From UA16 sp905478895 (lineage in GTDB: Bacteria > Bacteroidota > Bacteroidia > Flavobacteriales_D > Sanyastnellaceae), in NCBI GenBank assembly GCA_943788495.1, contig CALSQO010000001.1:1566787-1630786 (forward strand): a stretch of DNA of 64,000 nt. The letters run 5' to 3'. A program made the position numbers and the translations under genes. The first letter of the stretch is position 1, and every line of letters starts with the position of its first letter. Of this stretch, positions 56,000 through 63,765 are shown piece by piece. The notes beneath the pieces are model-generated. The model ran no database searches and had not been told where the DNA came from. It was given only the letters and a program-made list of their open reading frames with translations.

Positions 56000-56520
56000 C
56001 CCACCATACTGCTTCATTTTCGATGCCACTATTGGCCTGGCTCATCTGTGGCAGCTGGCTATTTGTCGCCTGCAGCGAAAGCACAGTGCGCTCTGTTGAA
56101 GAACCTTTGTTTGCCGTGGAAACGTGGTTGGGCACTTGGGTCGGTGAACAACCCGAACATGCCATGCGCAAAGCGAATGGTGAACCCATTTTAATTCGAG
56201 GGAAGGCGGCAATGGTCAAGGGTAGCACGTATACGTTCACCATCGATGCAGATGGAACGGCATATTTGCATCAGGCATTCGCAGACGGAAGAACCATGAC
56301 TTTTGCCGGCAAATGGAGAGGGCAGTTGGATGAGAGTCAATCCAGCACCCCTTCAAATCCTTCGGATGAACCAAGGTTGCGAGCAGTGGTATTTGAACTC
56401 GCTGCCACAGACACGGGGGCTTACCGGCAATACGTTTTGGCTGTCGACCCCGCAGCGCGGCAGGTCCAGTGCATTGGCACTTCAAGCGAGCCTGCTTTTA
56501 GCGTTCAACTCCAGCAATGA
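55996..56520 (+). CDS. hypothetical lipoprotein
   Basis: 174 residues from ATG 55996, which overlaps the protease stop by ATGA. Lipoprotein signal with FVAC. The mature part (ETWLGTWVGEQPEHAMRKANGEPILI, TYTFTIDADGTAYLHQAFADGRTMTFAGKWRG) looks like a small lipocalin-type beta barrel, but no family is recognised. Translationally coupled to the protease, so it might be a partner or inhibitor; this is speculation. Confidence 0.65.
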   Translation: MTHHTASFSMPLLAWLICGSWLFVACSESTVRSVEEPLFAVETWLGTWVGEQPEHAMRKANGEPILIRGKAAMVKGSTYTFTIDADGTAYLHQAFADGRTMTFAGKWRGQLDESQSSTPSNPSDEPRLRAVVFELAATDTGAYRQYVLAVDPAARQVQCIGTSSEPAFSVQLQQ

Positions 56521-57556
56521 ACGCCGCCACTCCAGCCATGAAGACTTCTCGATCGTCCCACATGCAAAGGTGAGAGCCCGTCTCGCATGTCAGGCTTTGG
56601 CCATTTTGCACCAAGTCTGACTGGCGCTTCATTGCCTCAGGGTCCATGGTATCATGGGTTGCTCCAACCATCAAGGTCGGCGCAGAAATCTCTTTCAATC
56701 GATCTGTGATGTCCCAATCAATGAGGCGTCCACCCACTTTAAACTCGCTCGGTCCTTGCATCAAATCATAAAGGGGATAATTCAACTTAGCAAAGGAAGT
56801 TTCCACCTCTTCTGGCCACACTTCCAAACGACAAATGTGCTTGTTGTAAAATTCGGTTTGAATCAGGTCTAGGTAAGTTTCATTCTGCAAATCTCCCGCC
56901 TCTTCAAAGGCATTGAGCGAATCCAATAAACTCGGGCGCATCTGAGGCCGCAGCACGTTCTGGTTGTACGCCGCGTATTCGGGAATGCTCGTAACCATGT
57001 TGCATACAATGAGTCCGTTGAGGTTTTCTTGGTAACGCAAGGCATATTCCATGGCCAAAATCCCTCCCCAACTATTGCCCAATAGATAGAAATTCGACGC
57101 ATCATATCCGAGTGCTTTCCGCACTTCCTCTACCTCCTCCACCCAGCGATCAATGTTCCAAATATCTTCGGTGGGTTGATCGCTGAAAAAGCTTCCCAAT
57201 TGATCGTACATAACAACCTCGAAACCGTGCTGCGCAGGCAAGTCATAGGCAAGCGACAACAAGTATTCATGGGTTGCTGCCGGACCGCCATGCAGCGCCA
57301 AAATGCACACATCAGGGTTTTCACCGAAAGTCTGTGTGAATACACGGTACCCGTTGGACAACTCAACACGGCGCACGCCGGGTTCCGCCCACTTCGCTTC
57401 GCGTTCTTTTTGCTGTGAAGGCGTAAACTCCATGGCATAGGCTGAAGTCGCCGCGCTGGACACTGACTCCGGAAGCTCTTTTTCTGCAACGTTTGAGCAG
57501 GAGGCGGTCAAGAACAAAAGGATTGCTGCGAGCTGGAATCGAAAGTATCTAGGCAT
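56498..57556 (-). CDS. proline iminopeptidase-like alpha/beta hydrolase lipoprotein (S33)
   Basis: 352 residues from ATG 57556 with lipobox LTASC. Motifs of the S33 proline iminopeptidase family: oxyanion LALHGGPAATHEY, DQLGSFFSDQP, nucleophile elbow LLGNSWGGILAMEYA (Ser), Asp in GATHDTMDPEA and His in TGSHLCMWDD. Cleaves N-terminal proline from short peptides in the family; here it would work in the periplasm or on the surface. The 3' ends of this gene and the lipoprotein gene overlap by 23 bases (convergent). Confidence 0.87.
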   Translation of the reverse strand: MPRYFRFQLAAILLFLTASCSNVAEKELPESVSSAATSAYAMEFTPSQQKEREAKWAEPGVRRVELSNGYRVFTQTFGENPDVCILALHGGPAATHEYLLSLAYDLPAQHGFEVVMYDQLGSFFSDQPTEDIWNIDRWVEEVEEVRKALGYDASNFYLLGNSWGGILAMEYALRYQENLNGLIVCNMVTSIPEYAAYNQNVLRPQMRPSLLDSLNAFEEAGDLQNETYLDLIQTEFYNKHICRLEVWPEEVETSFAKLNYPLYDLMQGPSEFKVGGRLIDWDITDRLKEISAPTLMVGATHDTMDPEAMKRQSDLVQNGQSLTCETGSHLCMWDDREVFMAGVAAFIAGVER

Positions 57557-57670
57557 CGTTTGAACGTTTATTCGGGTTCGCCAAAGTAAAGCCATTTCCA
57601 CTTTTCTTTTTGCACTTGCCACGAGGCACACGGCCTTATGTTTTGTATAATATCGATTAAACCATGTTTT

Positions 57671-57700
57671 TTGCATTCTATAATAATTTACCTATCTTGG
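57671..57700 (+). promoter_or_regulatory. promoter of the third GCTD-repeat gene
   Basis: TTG (57671-57673), exactly 19 bases, TATCTTGG (57693-57700), one mismatch to TAnnTTTG; ATG follows at 57734. Confidence 0.65.
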
Positions 57701-57733
57701 AAGGCCTCACGACGTCTTAACCAAACCAAAACC

Positions 57734-58886
57734 ATGAGAAACTTCATTCTCGCGTGCTTCACTTGCATCCTCACGCCATGCATTCACGGGCAAATCACAG
57801 CGTTGGTGGCAGAACCATTTGCCATCCACAACGGTTCGGAAATCCCCGAATTGGAAGGCATGATCACGTACAGGATTTACGCCGAGATGACCCATACTGA
57901 CGATGAGCTTTCTGCCATTTTTGGTGACATGGGGAGTCCGATGAATCTTTCTTCCACCACCGGATTCTTCAATTCGTCTTTGGGTTCCGATTTGGGTTGG
58001 GAAATCAACCCCGCCCTCTTATCGTTTTTTCCGGTTTTAAATTACGACTCATGGCTAACCATTGGCGCTTCGAATGCGTCGGAAAGCTCCAATATGGGCA
58101 ACACCATTGGCATGGAATCGGCCTTTGAATCCTTCAATGCGGGTGGCGCTTTTGTTGTCGACAATTCCATTGGCGGCTCCATTTTTACGCTAGCCGGAGA
58201 TCCTGCGGCTGCAGCCGGGGATGACTTGCGGGTCCTTATCGGTCAACTCACGACCTCGGGAATGATTGAAAGTAACTTTAATTTCCAAATGTTCGTCAAT
58301 GGCTTGCAGAGCCAAAACCTAGTCTTTCAGAATTTATCCATTGCATTTCCAATCGGATGCGATGACGAAACGGCCTGCAACTACTCGCCAAATGGCACCG
58401 ACTCAAGCAGCTGTACCTATCCGACCGAGTGCGAAGATTGCGCTGGAAGTTGCATCGATGCAAATGGCAATGGCGTATGCGATTGCGACGAAGGCATTGA
58501 TACACCCGGCTGCACGTCCTCCAATGCCGACAATTACAATGCCGAAGCCACATCCGATGACGGCAGCTGCATCATCGGTGGATGCACCTACGTGAATGCT
58601 ACCAACTTTGATTCCGCCGCAACGTACGACGCCGGCACGTGTACTTTCGCAGGTTGCACCAACCCTTTGGCCTTGAATTTTGACGCGAGTCGCCGATTCG
58701 GACGATGCCAATTGCTTGCTCTTGGGGTGCATGGATCCGGTGGGGTTTGATTTTGATCCCAATGCAAATGTTCCGGGATTGTGTGATTATCCCGCGCCAT
58801 GTGTCGCCGACATTGACGGAGATGGGGCCGTGGATGTTTTTGACCTCTTGATTTTCTTTGAGAGCTACGGCAATCCGTGCCAATGA
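57734..58886 (+). CDS. secreted protein with one 200-residue module, five GCTD repeats and EF-hand-like C-terminus; apparent frameshift
   Basis: Signal peptide (ending CIHGQ), one copy of the module found four times in the giant protein (TYRIYAEM, FFNSSLGSDLGWEINPALLSFFPVL, YDSWLTIGAS, LIGQLTTSG), then GCDDETACNYSPNG and further GCT repeats. The frame derails after LNFDAS and stops at 58750. The +1 frame reads ADSDDANCLLLGCMDPVGFDFDPNAN and ends CVADIDGDGAVDVFDLLIFFESYGNPCQ, closely matching the last 52 residues of the giant protein. One extra C near 58688 explains the break; the repaired protein has about 383 residues. It has its own promoter. Function is unknown; the shared parts suggest the same surface or matrix system. 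Confidence 0.8.
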
Positions 58887-58943
58887 AATGGATGGAATAC
58901 TGAGCGCTTTCCTAGCTTTACGGCTGATGCCAATAATTAATTG

Positions 58944-60201
58944 ATGCGCTACATCCTTTCGCTTTTCTTCTTGCTCGCGTCCATTTCGAATGCGCGATCG
59001 CAGGATACCACCCGTGTTTTGTTTCTCGGAAACAGTTACACGTTTTTCAATGATGTGCCTGTCATCCTCACTGAATTAGCTGCGAGCATGGGGCACGTGG
59101 TAGAAACGGCACAAAACACACCCGGTGGTGCCAGCCTGCAGGGCCATGTCAACAATCCAACTTCACAAGATCTTATCGAACAAGGCAATTGGGATTATGT
59201 GGTCTTGCAGGAACAAAGTCAAAAACCCTCGCTTCCGTATGATCAGGTGACCGTGGACTTCTTCCCAGCAGTAGAATCACTTGTTGAATCCATCCGACTC
59301 CACAACGACTGCGCCATACCCCTGCTTTACATGACTTGGGGTCGGCAGAATGGAGATGCCTCAAATTGCAGCTGGCACCCGCCCGTTTGCACCTACGACG
59401 GCATGCAAGAATTGCTAACCGAGCGCTACCTTGGAGGCTGCTGACAACACCCAATCGTGGTGTGCTCCAGTGGGCATGGTTTGGGAAGACCTCTTCAATT
59501 CGACCAACATCAACCTGTACAATGCCGATGGATCGCATCCTTCGCCCGCAGGTTCGTACCTCGCTGCCAGCACTTTTTTTGTCGCTTTATTTGGTGAAAA
59601 TCCAGCCGGTTCCAATTATACCGGTCCCATCGGACCAGCCAACAGCAGTACCATTGATGCAGCCGTTTGGGAAGTTTGGCAGGCGCAACCCAATGCATGG
59701 ATGCAATACGACCCTGTTGAAGTGGAATTCTTCACCCAAAGCACGCCTACGGGCTGCAATGTTCAAGTGAGCGCGAGCCCATATGTCGATAGCATTGGCG
59801 TGAGCAATGACCTCTTCGATTTTATTTGGCAGGATGGGGATTTAGTAACATTGGAATTTGACGGGAATGCGACATTCGATGTTGTCTTGTACAGTGGTTG
59901 CGATGTCTCAGGCACAATAACGGAAACGTTTTATTCCACTGCCAGCGCTATTGAAGTGTTGGAAGAACGCCCCGTGGACATCTTCCCAAATCCGAGCAGC
60001 AACTTGCTCTTTTTGGACAATCCGACGAATCAAACGATTGAAATGCGACTGCGCGACCATCGGGGACGCATCGTCCAAACATGGAAAGCGTCCGGTTCCA
60101 CTTCCCTGGAAGCCTCTCAAATCCATCCCGGGCTGTACCTGCTCGAAATATATATGGATGGCGAGCTCCACTCCATTCAAAAGCAAATCATCCGACATTA
60201 A
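58944..60201 (+). CDS. T9SS-sorted SGNH-fold hydrolase; apparent frameshift
   Basis: Two frames (58941-59444 and 59431-60201) make one protein of about 418 residues. Signal peptide ends ARSQ. SGNH motifs: LFLGNSYTFFND (Ser in block I), GGASLQGH (Gly, block II), and DGSHPSPAGSYLAA (Asp and His of block V, in the second frame), of the DUF4886-like group. The break is at 59430: CTTGGAGGC gives a stop 15 bases later, while deleting one T gives YLEAADNTQSWCAPVGMVW, which reads naturally. The C-terminus is a type A T9SS domain (VDIFPNPSSNLLFLDN to KQIIRH). Predicted secreted esterase acting on acylated glycans or lipids; substrate unknown. Confidence 0.82.
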
Positions 60202-60344
60202 TGACCGCAACGGTCCGGCATGATTTTGAAGCATCGCGCTTCAACTCCATTCGAACAAAAACTTCATCCCAAGGAATCTCGGAGCGAACGCTTTGGATGT
60301 TCGAAAAAAAATGCCTCATCTTACCCACAAATTCAGCTTCTTCA

Positions 60345-61118
60345 ATGCCACGTATTCCGCTCATTATTCTGATAGCCATTGGGTTCATCCTTCCCGGCTG
60401 TAGCCTGCAAAAGCGCAGCATCATGCCCGGTTGGCACGTTGAAAAGCACCACCAACATGACGCAATTAGCGGCGCGATGGCTGAGCACGAACCGAAACAA
60501 GAGGCACCGAATCCCTCCCTTACCTCATCTCTCCGCGTTCCATCCAGTAGCCAACCCGAGGCACGGATGAATGGAAAAAGCCACGACCCCGTAATTCCCG
60601 TCAAATCGTTGATGTCGTATTCCTTGTCCGTAGAAGCTGCCCAAGAAAAACAATTAGCGCAGCTACTCCCAACTCCGAGTCCCCTCCGCGTATCCGCGCA
60701 ATCCCCTGAACTAATCACGCCCGATTCAACAAAAACATACGGGCTCAGCCGATTTTGGAAGCTGTTGGGAGCGTTATGGTGGGGGATTTTTGGCATTGCC
60801 ATGGTTGGTGCTGGAGACGCCTGGTTCCTCTTAGGAATTGTCTTTTTGGTATTGTCCTTCCGGTCCTTCGCATGGCTATTTGCCTCACGTGATGAATGGG
60901 CGAAACGCAAATCATCTGGTATTGGTCGTCGTACTTTTTTTCCATCGCAAAAATCTTCAAGCGCTCAAAATCAAGTGTCCATCAATCATAATCGGACGGA
61001 ACGCATCAAGAAGAAAGCTAAGCGACAAGCAAAGCGTCAAGCGTTTTTTCAAGCTCCTACCACCAAAATTGCCGTGGGATTCATTTCAATGATGCTGGTC
61101 TACGCACTTCTATTCTGA
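60345..61118 (+). CDS. hypothetical lipoprotein/membrane protein
   Basis: 257 residues from ATG 60345 with lipobox LPGC followed by SLQKRSIMPGWHVEKH, a short motif repeatedly seen after the lipobox in Flavobacteriia proteins of this kind. A Ser/Pro-rich linker leads to two membrane helices (about 135-180), a very basic segment (ERIKKKAKRQAKRQ) and a last helix. Upstream in-frame starts overlap the hydrolase gene. Function unknown. Confidence 0.6.
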   Translation: MPRIPLIILIAIGFILPGCSLQKRSIMPGWHVEKHHQHDAISGAMAEHEPKQEAPNPSLTSSLRVPSSSQPEARMNGKSHDPVIPVKSLMSYSLSVEAAQEKQLAQLLPTPSPLRVSAQSPELITPDSTKTYGLSRFWKLLGALWWGIFGIAMVGAGDAWFLLGIVFLVLSFRSFAWLFASRDEWAKRKSSGIGRRTFFPSQKSSSAQNQVSINHNRTERIKKKAKRQAKRQAFFQAPTTKIAVGFISMMLVYALLF

Positions 61119-61139
61119 GGCGAAGAATCCCTGAAGGCA

Positions 61140-61186
61140 ATAAACGCCCCAAACACCAGTATTTACTGGGATTAAAGGGCGTTTAC
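61140..61186. other. nested inverted repeat next to the left att copy
   Basis: TAAACGCCC pairs with GGGCGTTTA (9 bp, perfect) and encloses CCAGTA-TT-TACTGG. Read on the minus strand it stands directly after the tRNA-Arg 3'-end copy, where a tRNA terminator would be, although the T run is weak. Confidence 0.6.
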
Positions 61187-61187
61187 T

Positions 61188-61203
61188 AGTGATTCCGTTG
61201 GGA
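61188..61203 (-). repeat. left copy of tRNA-Arg 3' end (candidate att site)
   Basis: AGTGATTCCGTTGGGA, identical to 63643-63658, the last bases of the T-arm and acceptor strand of tRNA-Arg(TCT) plus two bases beyond it. The rest of a tRNA is absent here. Direct repeats of this kind flank elements inserted by tyrosine recombinases. Confidence 0.65.
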
Positions 61204-61223
61204 TCACAAATCGAATGCCTAAC

Positions 61224-61237
61224 CTGTTGATAAACAG
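61224..61237. other. CTGTTGATAAACAG hairpin inside the left cassette end
   Basis: Its exact reverse complement is at 63614-63627 in the tRNA-Arg terminator, so the two cassette ends carry the same 14-mer in opposite orientation. Might be a recombinase arm site or just a shared terminator loop. Stretch 61205-61342 has no gene; TGTCGCCCAC occurs twice (61252-61273). Confidence 0.4.
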
Positions 61238-61351
61238 GTCACTCACCTACTCTGTCGCCCACAATGTCGCCCACGATTTAGGCTGTTTGCGTCTCCAATT
61301 AAGCGCTCCTCACCGATCCGTTCTTATATTAGTAATACCAAATTGACTGAA

Positions 61352-62592
61352 ATGAAGCACTTGATGACGCTAATGGCGCTCGTGGTCGCAGTGACCGCTG
61401 GAGCGCAGGTAATGGATACCATACTTACTGGGAACACCGTTAATATGAATCTGAATTACGCCAAATTGGACTCAATAATTGCGGACTTGCAGGCGAAAGT
61501 CGCGACTCTAGAAGCTGCGCAGACCTCAGCTTTCGACGGTGACTTACGGGAGCTTTGACTGGAGCACCAGCGATTCCGAGCAATGTAAGTGACCTTACCA
61601 ATGACGCAGGATACACCACGTTCGACGGTGAGTACAGTAGCCTGAACAATAAGCCAACGATTCCGAGCAATGTAAGTGACCTTACCAATGACGCAGGATA
61701 CACCACGTTCGACGGTGAGTACAGTAGCCTGAACAATAAGCCAACGATTCCGAGCAATGTAAGTGACCTTACCAATGACGCAGGATACACCACGTTCGAC
61801 GGTGAGTACAGTAGCCTGAACAATAAGCCAACGATTCCGAGCAATGTAAGTGACCTTACCAATGACGCAGGATACACCACGTTCGATGGTGATTACAGTA
61901 GCCTGACAAATAAACCAACGATTCCGAGTAATGTGAGTGACCTTGAATTCGTTTGCGGCTCATCCTACACGTATGAAGGTCACGATTACGCAACCGTTCT
62001 CATCGGAGGGCAATGTTGGTTTGCGGAAAACCTACGCTCTGAGAACTATACCGATGGCTCTGTGATTCCAGCTGATTTGGATGATGCCGCTTGGTCAACC
62101 ACGACAGCTGGTGCTGTGACGGTTTACAACGAAGGAAATTCGAGCGAAGGGACGCACCTCGCTACCTACGGCCGTCTATACAATTGGTATGCGGTGGATG
62201 ATGCTCGCGGTCTGTGTCCAAGCGGTTGGCATGTACCTACGGATAGTGAATACATGACCTTGGAGATGGAGCTGGGTATGAGCTATACGGACGCGAACAA
62301 CACCCTTTTTCGGGATACCGACCAAGGCGCACAGATGAAATCATCAGCATCAGATTCACCTGCATTTGACGGCACGAACACGAGCGGTTTTTCAGGTTTG
62401 GCTGGTGGCTTCCGGGGCAGCAATGGGGTCTTCTACAGTGCAGGCAGCAACGGTTTTTTCTGGTCGGCTTCGTCGGCTTCGGCTTACGGTACTTTCGCTT
62501 GGGAGCGTTCACTGGTTGGTGGTTACAATGAAGTCGGTCGGGACATCAGCAACCTAACGGGCGGTATTTCAGTTCGTTGCGTTCGGGATTAA
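61352..62592 (+). CDS. secreted protein with four phage-fibre-like repeats and a Fibrobacter-type (FISUMP) domain; apparent frameshift
   Basis: The first frame (stop 61558) gives the signal peptide (MKHLMTLMALVVAVTAGAQ) and a coiled-coil-like start (AKLDSIIADLQAKVATLEAAQ). The -1 frame continues LTGAPAIPSNVSDLTNDAGY: one missing base near 61543 joins them into about 412 residues. Four 29-residue repeats (IPSNVSDLTNDAGYTT, YSSLNNKPT) are of the type common in phage tail fibres and Bacteroidota surface proteins. The C-terminus is the Fib_succ_major domain: TVLIGGQCWFAENLR, YGRLYNWYAV, CPSGWHVPTDSEY, FSGLAGGFRGSNGVFY, SVRCVRD. Coiled coil plus repeats suggests a trimeric stalk with a lectin-like head, an inference. 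Lies inside the putative tRNA-Arg cassette. Confidence 0.75.
61573..61944 (+). repeat. 87-bp tandem repeats, about 4.3 copies
   Basis: Period exactly 87 bases. The first three units are nearly identical at DNA level and the fourth has a few changes (GGTGATTAC, CTGACAAATAAA), so expansion is recent. Such repeats are also prone to misassembly. Confidence 0.93.
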
Positions 62593-62720
62593 AAACGTGG
62601 GCTTGTGGGGGGATGTTTCGACTGGGTAGCCCCTCTAGAAAACCTACCGCAAACGGCTTAGCATCGCCGTAGTAACCATGGTCAAATAATCGCGTTTTTT
62701 CTTCGCGATTTGGTTATGAA

Positions 62721-63197
62721 TTAATCCATGCAATACCATTTGCCATTCAGGAAAATTGTGCTCATAATAAGCTTCTTCGCATAAATATTATTACAACCTG
62801 CAAAAACAAGAGAATCAGAAAATATCCAGCAGCCTGAGGCTTGCACAGCAGATGGAGAAGATGACTCATACCAAAATTTCTGCTTAACATCCGAATCAGC
62901 CGTTAGGAAATACGCCATACAAGTATCCACAGGAGCTAAAACGACATCGACGTCAGCCGTGACTTGATATATTGGAATACTATCACCCCAATCTATTTGA
63001 TATCCTGATAATTCTAAGGAATCGACTGTAACGACTGTTAGAGAATCAACTGGTGCTAGCTCGCCATATAACGATAGTAAACTCACTAAGTCTGCAGAGC
63101 CAACAAAACCGTCGCTATTGCTATCAGGATTATACGGCGTCTGCGCACTTCCAGCCACTGCCAAGCAGCACGCGATTGCGGTAAGTAAGTGTTTCAT
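62721..63197 (-). CDS. small secreted protein with N-terminal EF-hand-like motif
   Basis: 158 residues from ATG 63197. Signal peptide MKHLLTAIACCLAVAGSAQ closely resembles that of the neighbouring cassette gene. It is followed by NPDSNSDGFVGSADLVSLLSLYG, an EF-hand/dockerin-like loop (D-x-N-x-D-G...D) in the same place as in the collagen-like protein at 8.2 kb. The rest (Cys-containing, ending IFLNGKWYCMD) is not recognised. AT content is higher than in the core genes, which fits transfer. Confidence 0.6.
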   Translation of the reverse strand: MKHLLTAIACCLAVAGSAQTPYNPDSNSDGFVGSADLVSLLSLYGELAPVDSLTVVTVDSLELSGYQIDWGDSIPIYQVTADVDVVLAPVDTCMAYFLTADSDVKQKFWYESSSPSAVQASGCWIFSDSLVFAGCNNIYAKKLIMSTIFLNGKWYCMD

Positions 63198-63594
63198 TTG
63201 GTCTGTTTTGCACATACAATATACGTCGAGGGGTGGCCATTGGCAAAAACACAGCCTTTGCCGTATCCATCCCAGCTGTTTAGCCTCGTGGCTTTTTTGA
63301 CGTTCAGACGAAAAGGGAATTTACCGCGTAAACACTGCGTACAAAAGTATTCCGCGCGTTTGCGAAAACATTTGGACTTTCGCAGGACTTTCCCCCTTCA
63401 TTCCTTTTGTTTTCCGACGCCCCTACCCTCGTCAACATCCACGACGCAACCGCCATGCGAATCGTAAACAGCTGTTACGAATGGCAAAGCCTTGAAGGGG
63501 CGACGAGAAGGCCACCAATATCAAGCAATACGAGCTTTCGGGTTATAAAGCAGCGCATGACACCATGCGAGTAATTCGTGGCCCGCATAGCGGC
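63198..63594. other. intergenic stretch without a convincing gene
   Basis: About 400 bases between the small secreted protein and the tRNA-Arg terminator. Short frames only (for example 63189-63467, Pro/Thr-rich end); none has a plausible start, signal or family. Probably cassette non-coding DNA or decayed sequence. Confidence 0.6.
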
Positions 63595-63636
63595 CAACAA
63601 AAAACCCTATAAGCTGTTTATCAACAGTTTATAGGG
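63595..63636 (-). terminator. terminator of tRNA-Arg
   Basis: Stem CCCTATAA.CTGTT/AACAG.TTATAGGG with loop TATC, followed on the minus strand by six T residues. Confidence 0.85.
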
Positions 63637-63642
63637 CTTAAA

Positions 63643-63658
63643 AGTGATTCCGTTGGGA
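63643..63658 (-). repeat. right copy of the 16-bp tRNA-Arg repeat (candidate att site)
   Basis: AGTGATTCCGTTGGGA inside and just past the 3' end of the intact tRNA gene; partner of 61188-61203, 2455 bases away in the same direction. Confidence 0.65.
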
Positions 63659-63718
63659 CTCGAACCCAAAACCGTCTGCTTAGAAGGCAGATGCTCTATC
63701 CGGTTGAGCTACGGAACC
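63645..63718 (-). tRNA. tRNA-Arg (anticodon TCT)
   Basis: 74 bases. Acceptor GGTTCCG pairs with CGGAATC (one G-U pair), D-arm TAGCTCAACCGGATAGAGCA, anticodon stem TCTGC/GCAGA with loop CTTCTAA, T-arm with GGTTCGAGTCC. Discriminator A, no encoded CCA. Its 3' end is duplicated at 61188-61203. Confidence 0.95.
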
Positions 63719-63765
63719 GGTTCAAAGACGGTGCAAAGATGCAAAATTGAAATGCATTATCTTTC

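Noticed and set aside
61140..61203. A second tRNA-Arg gene
   Set aside because: Only 16 bases match; no D-arm or anticodon arm. Treated as an att duplication.
61546..61560. CTTTGAC as a prfB-like +1 frameshift site in the FISUMP gene
   Set aside because: A +1 shift there leads to a frame that stops quickly; the continuing frame needs -1 (or +2).
61573..61944. Possible CRISPR or satellite from the 87-bp repeats
   Set aside because: Whole unit is conserved and in frame with flanking coding sequence; no spacers.
61555..62592. FISUMP frame as an independent gene starting at TTG 61555
   Set aside because: It would lack a signal peptide, which is present in the frame just upstream; a one-base correction joins them.
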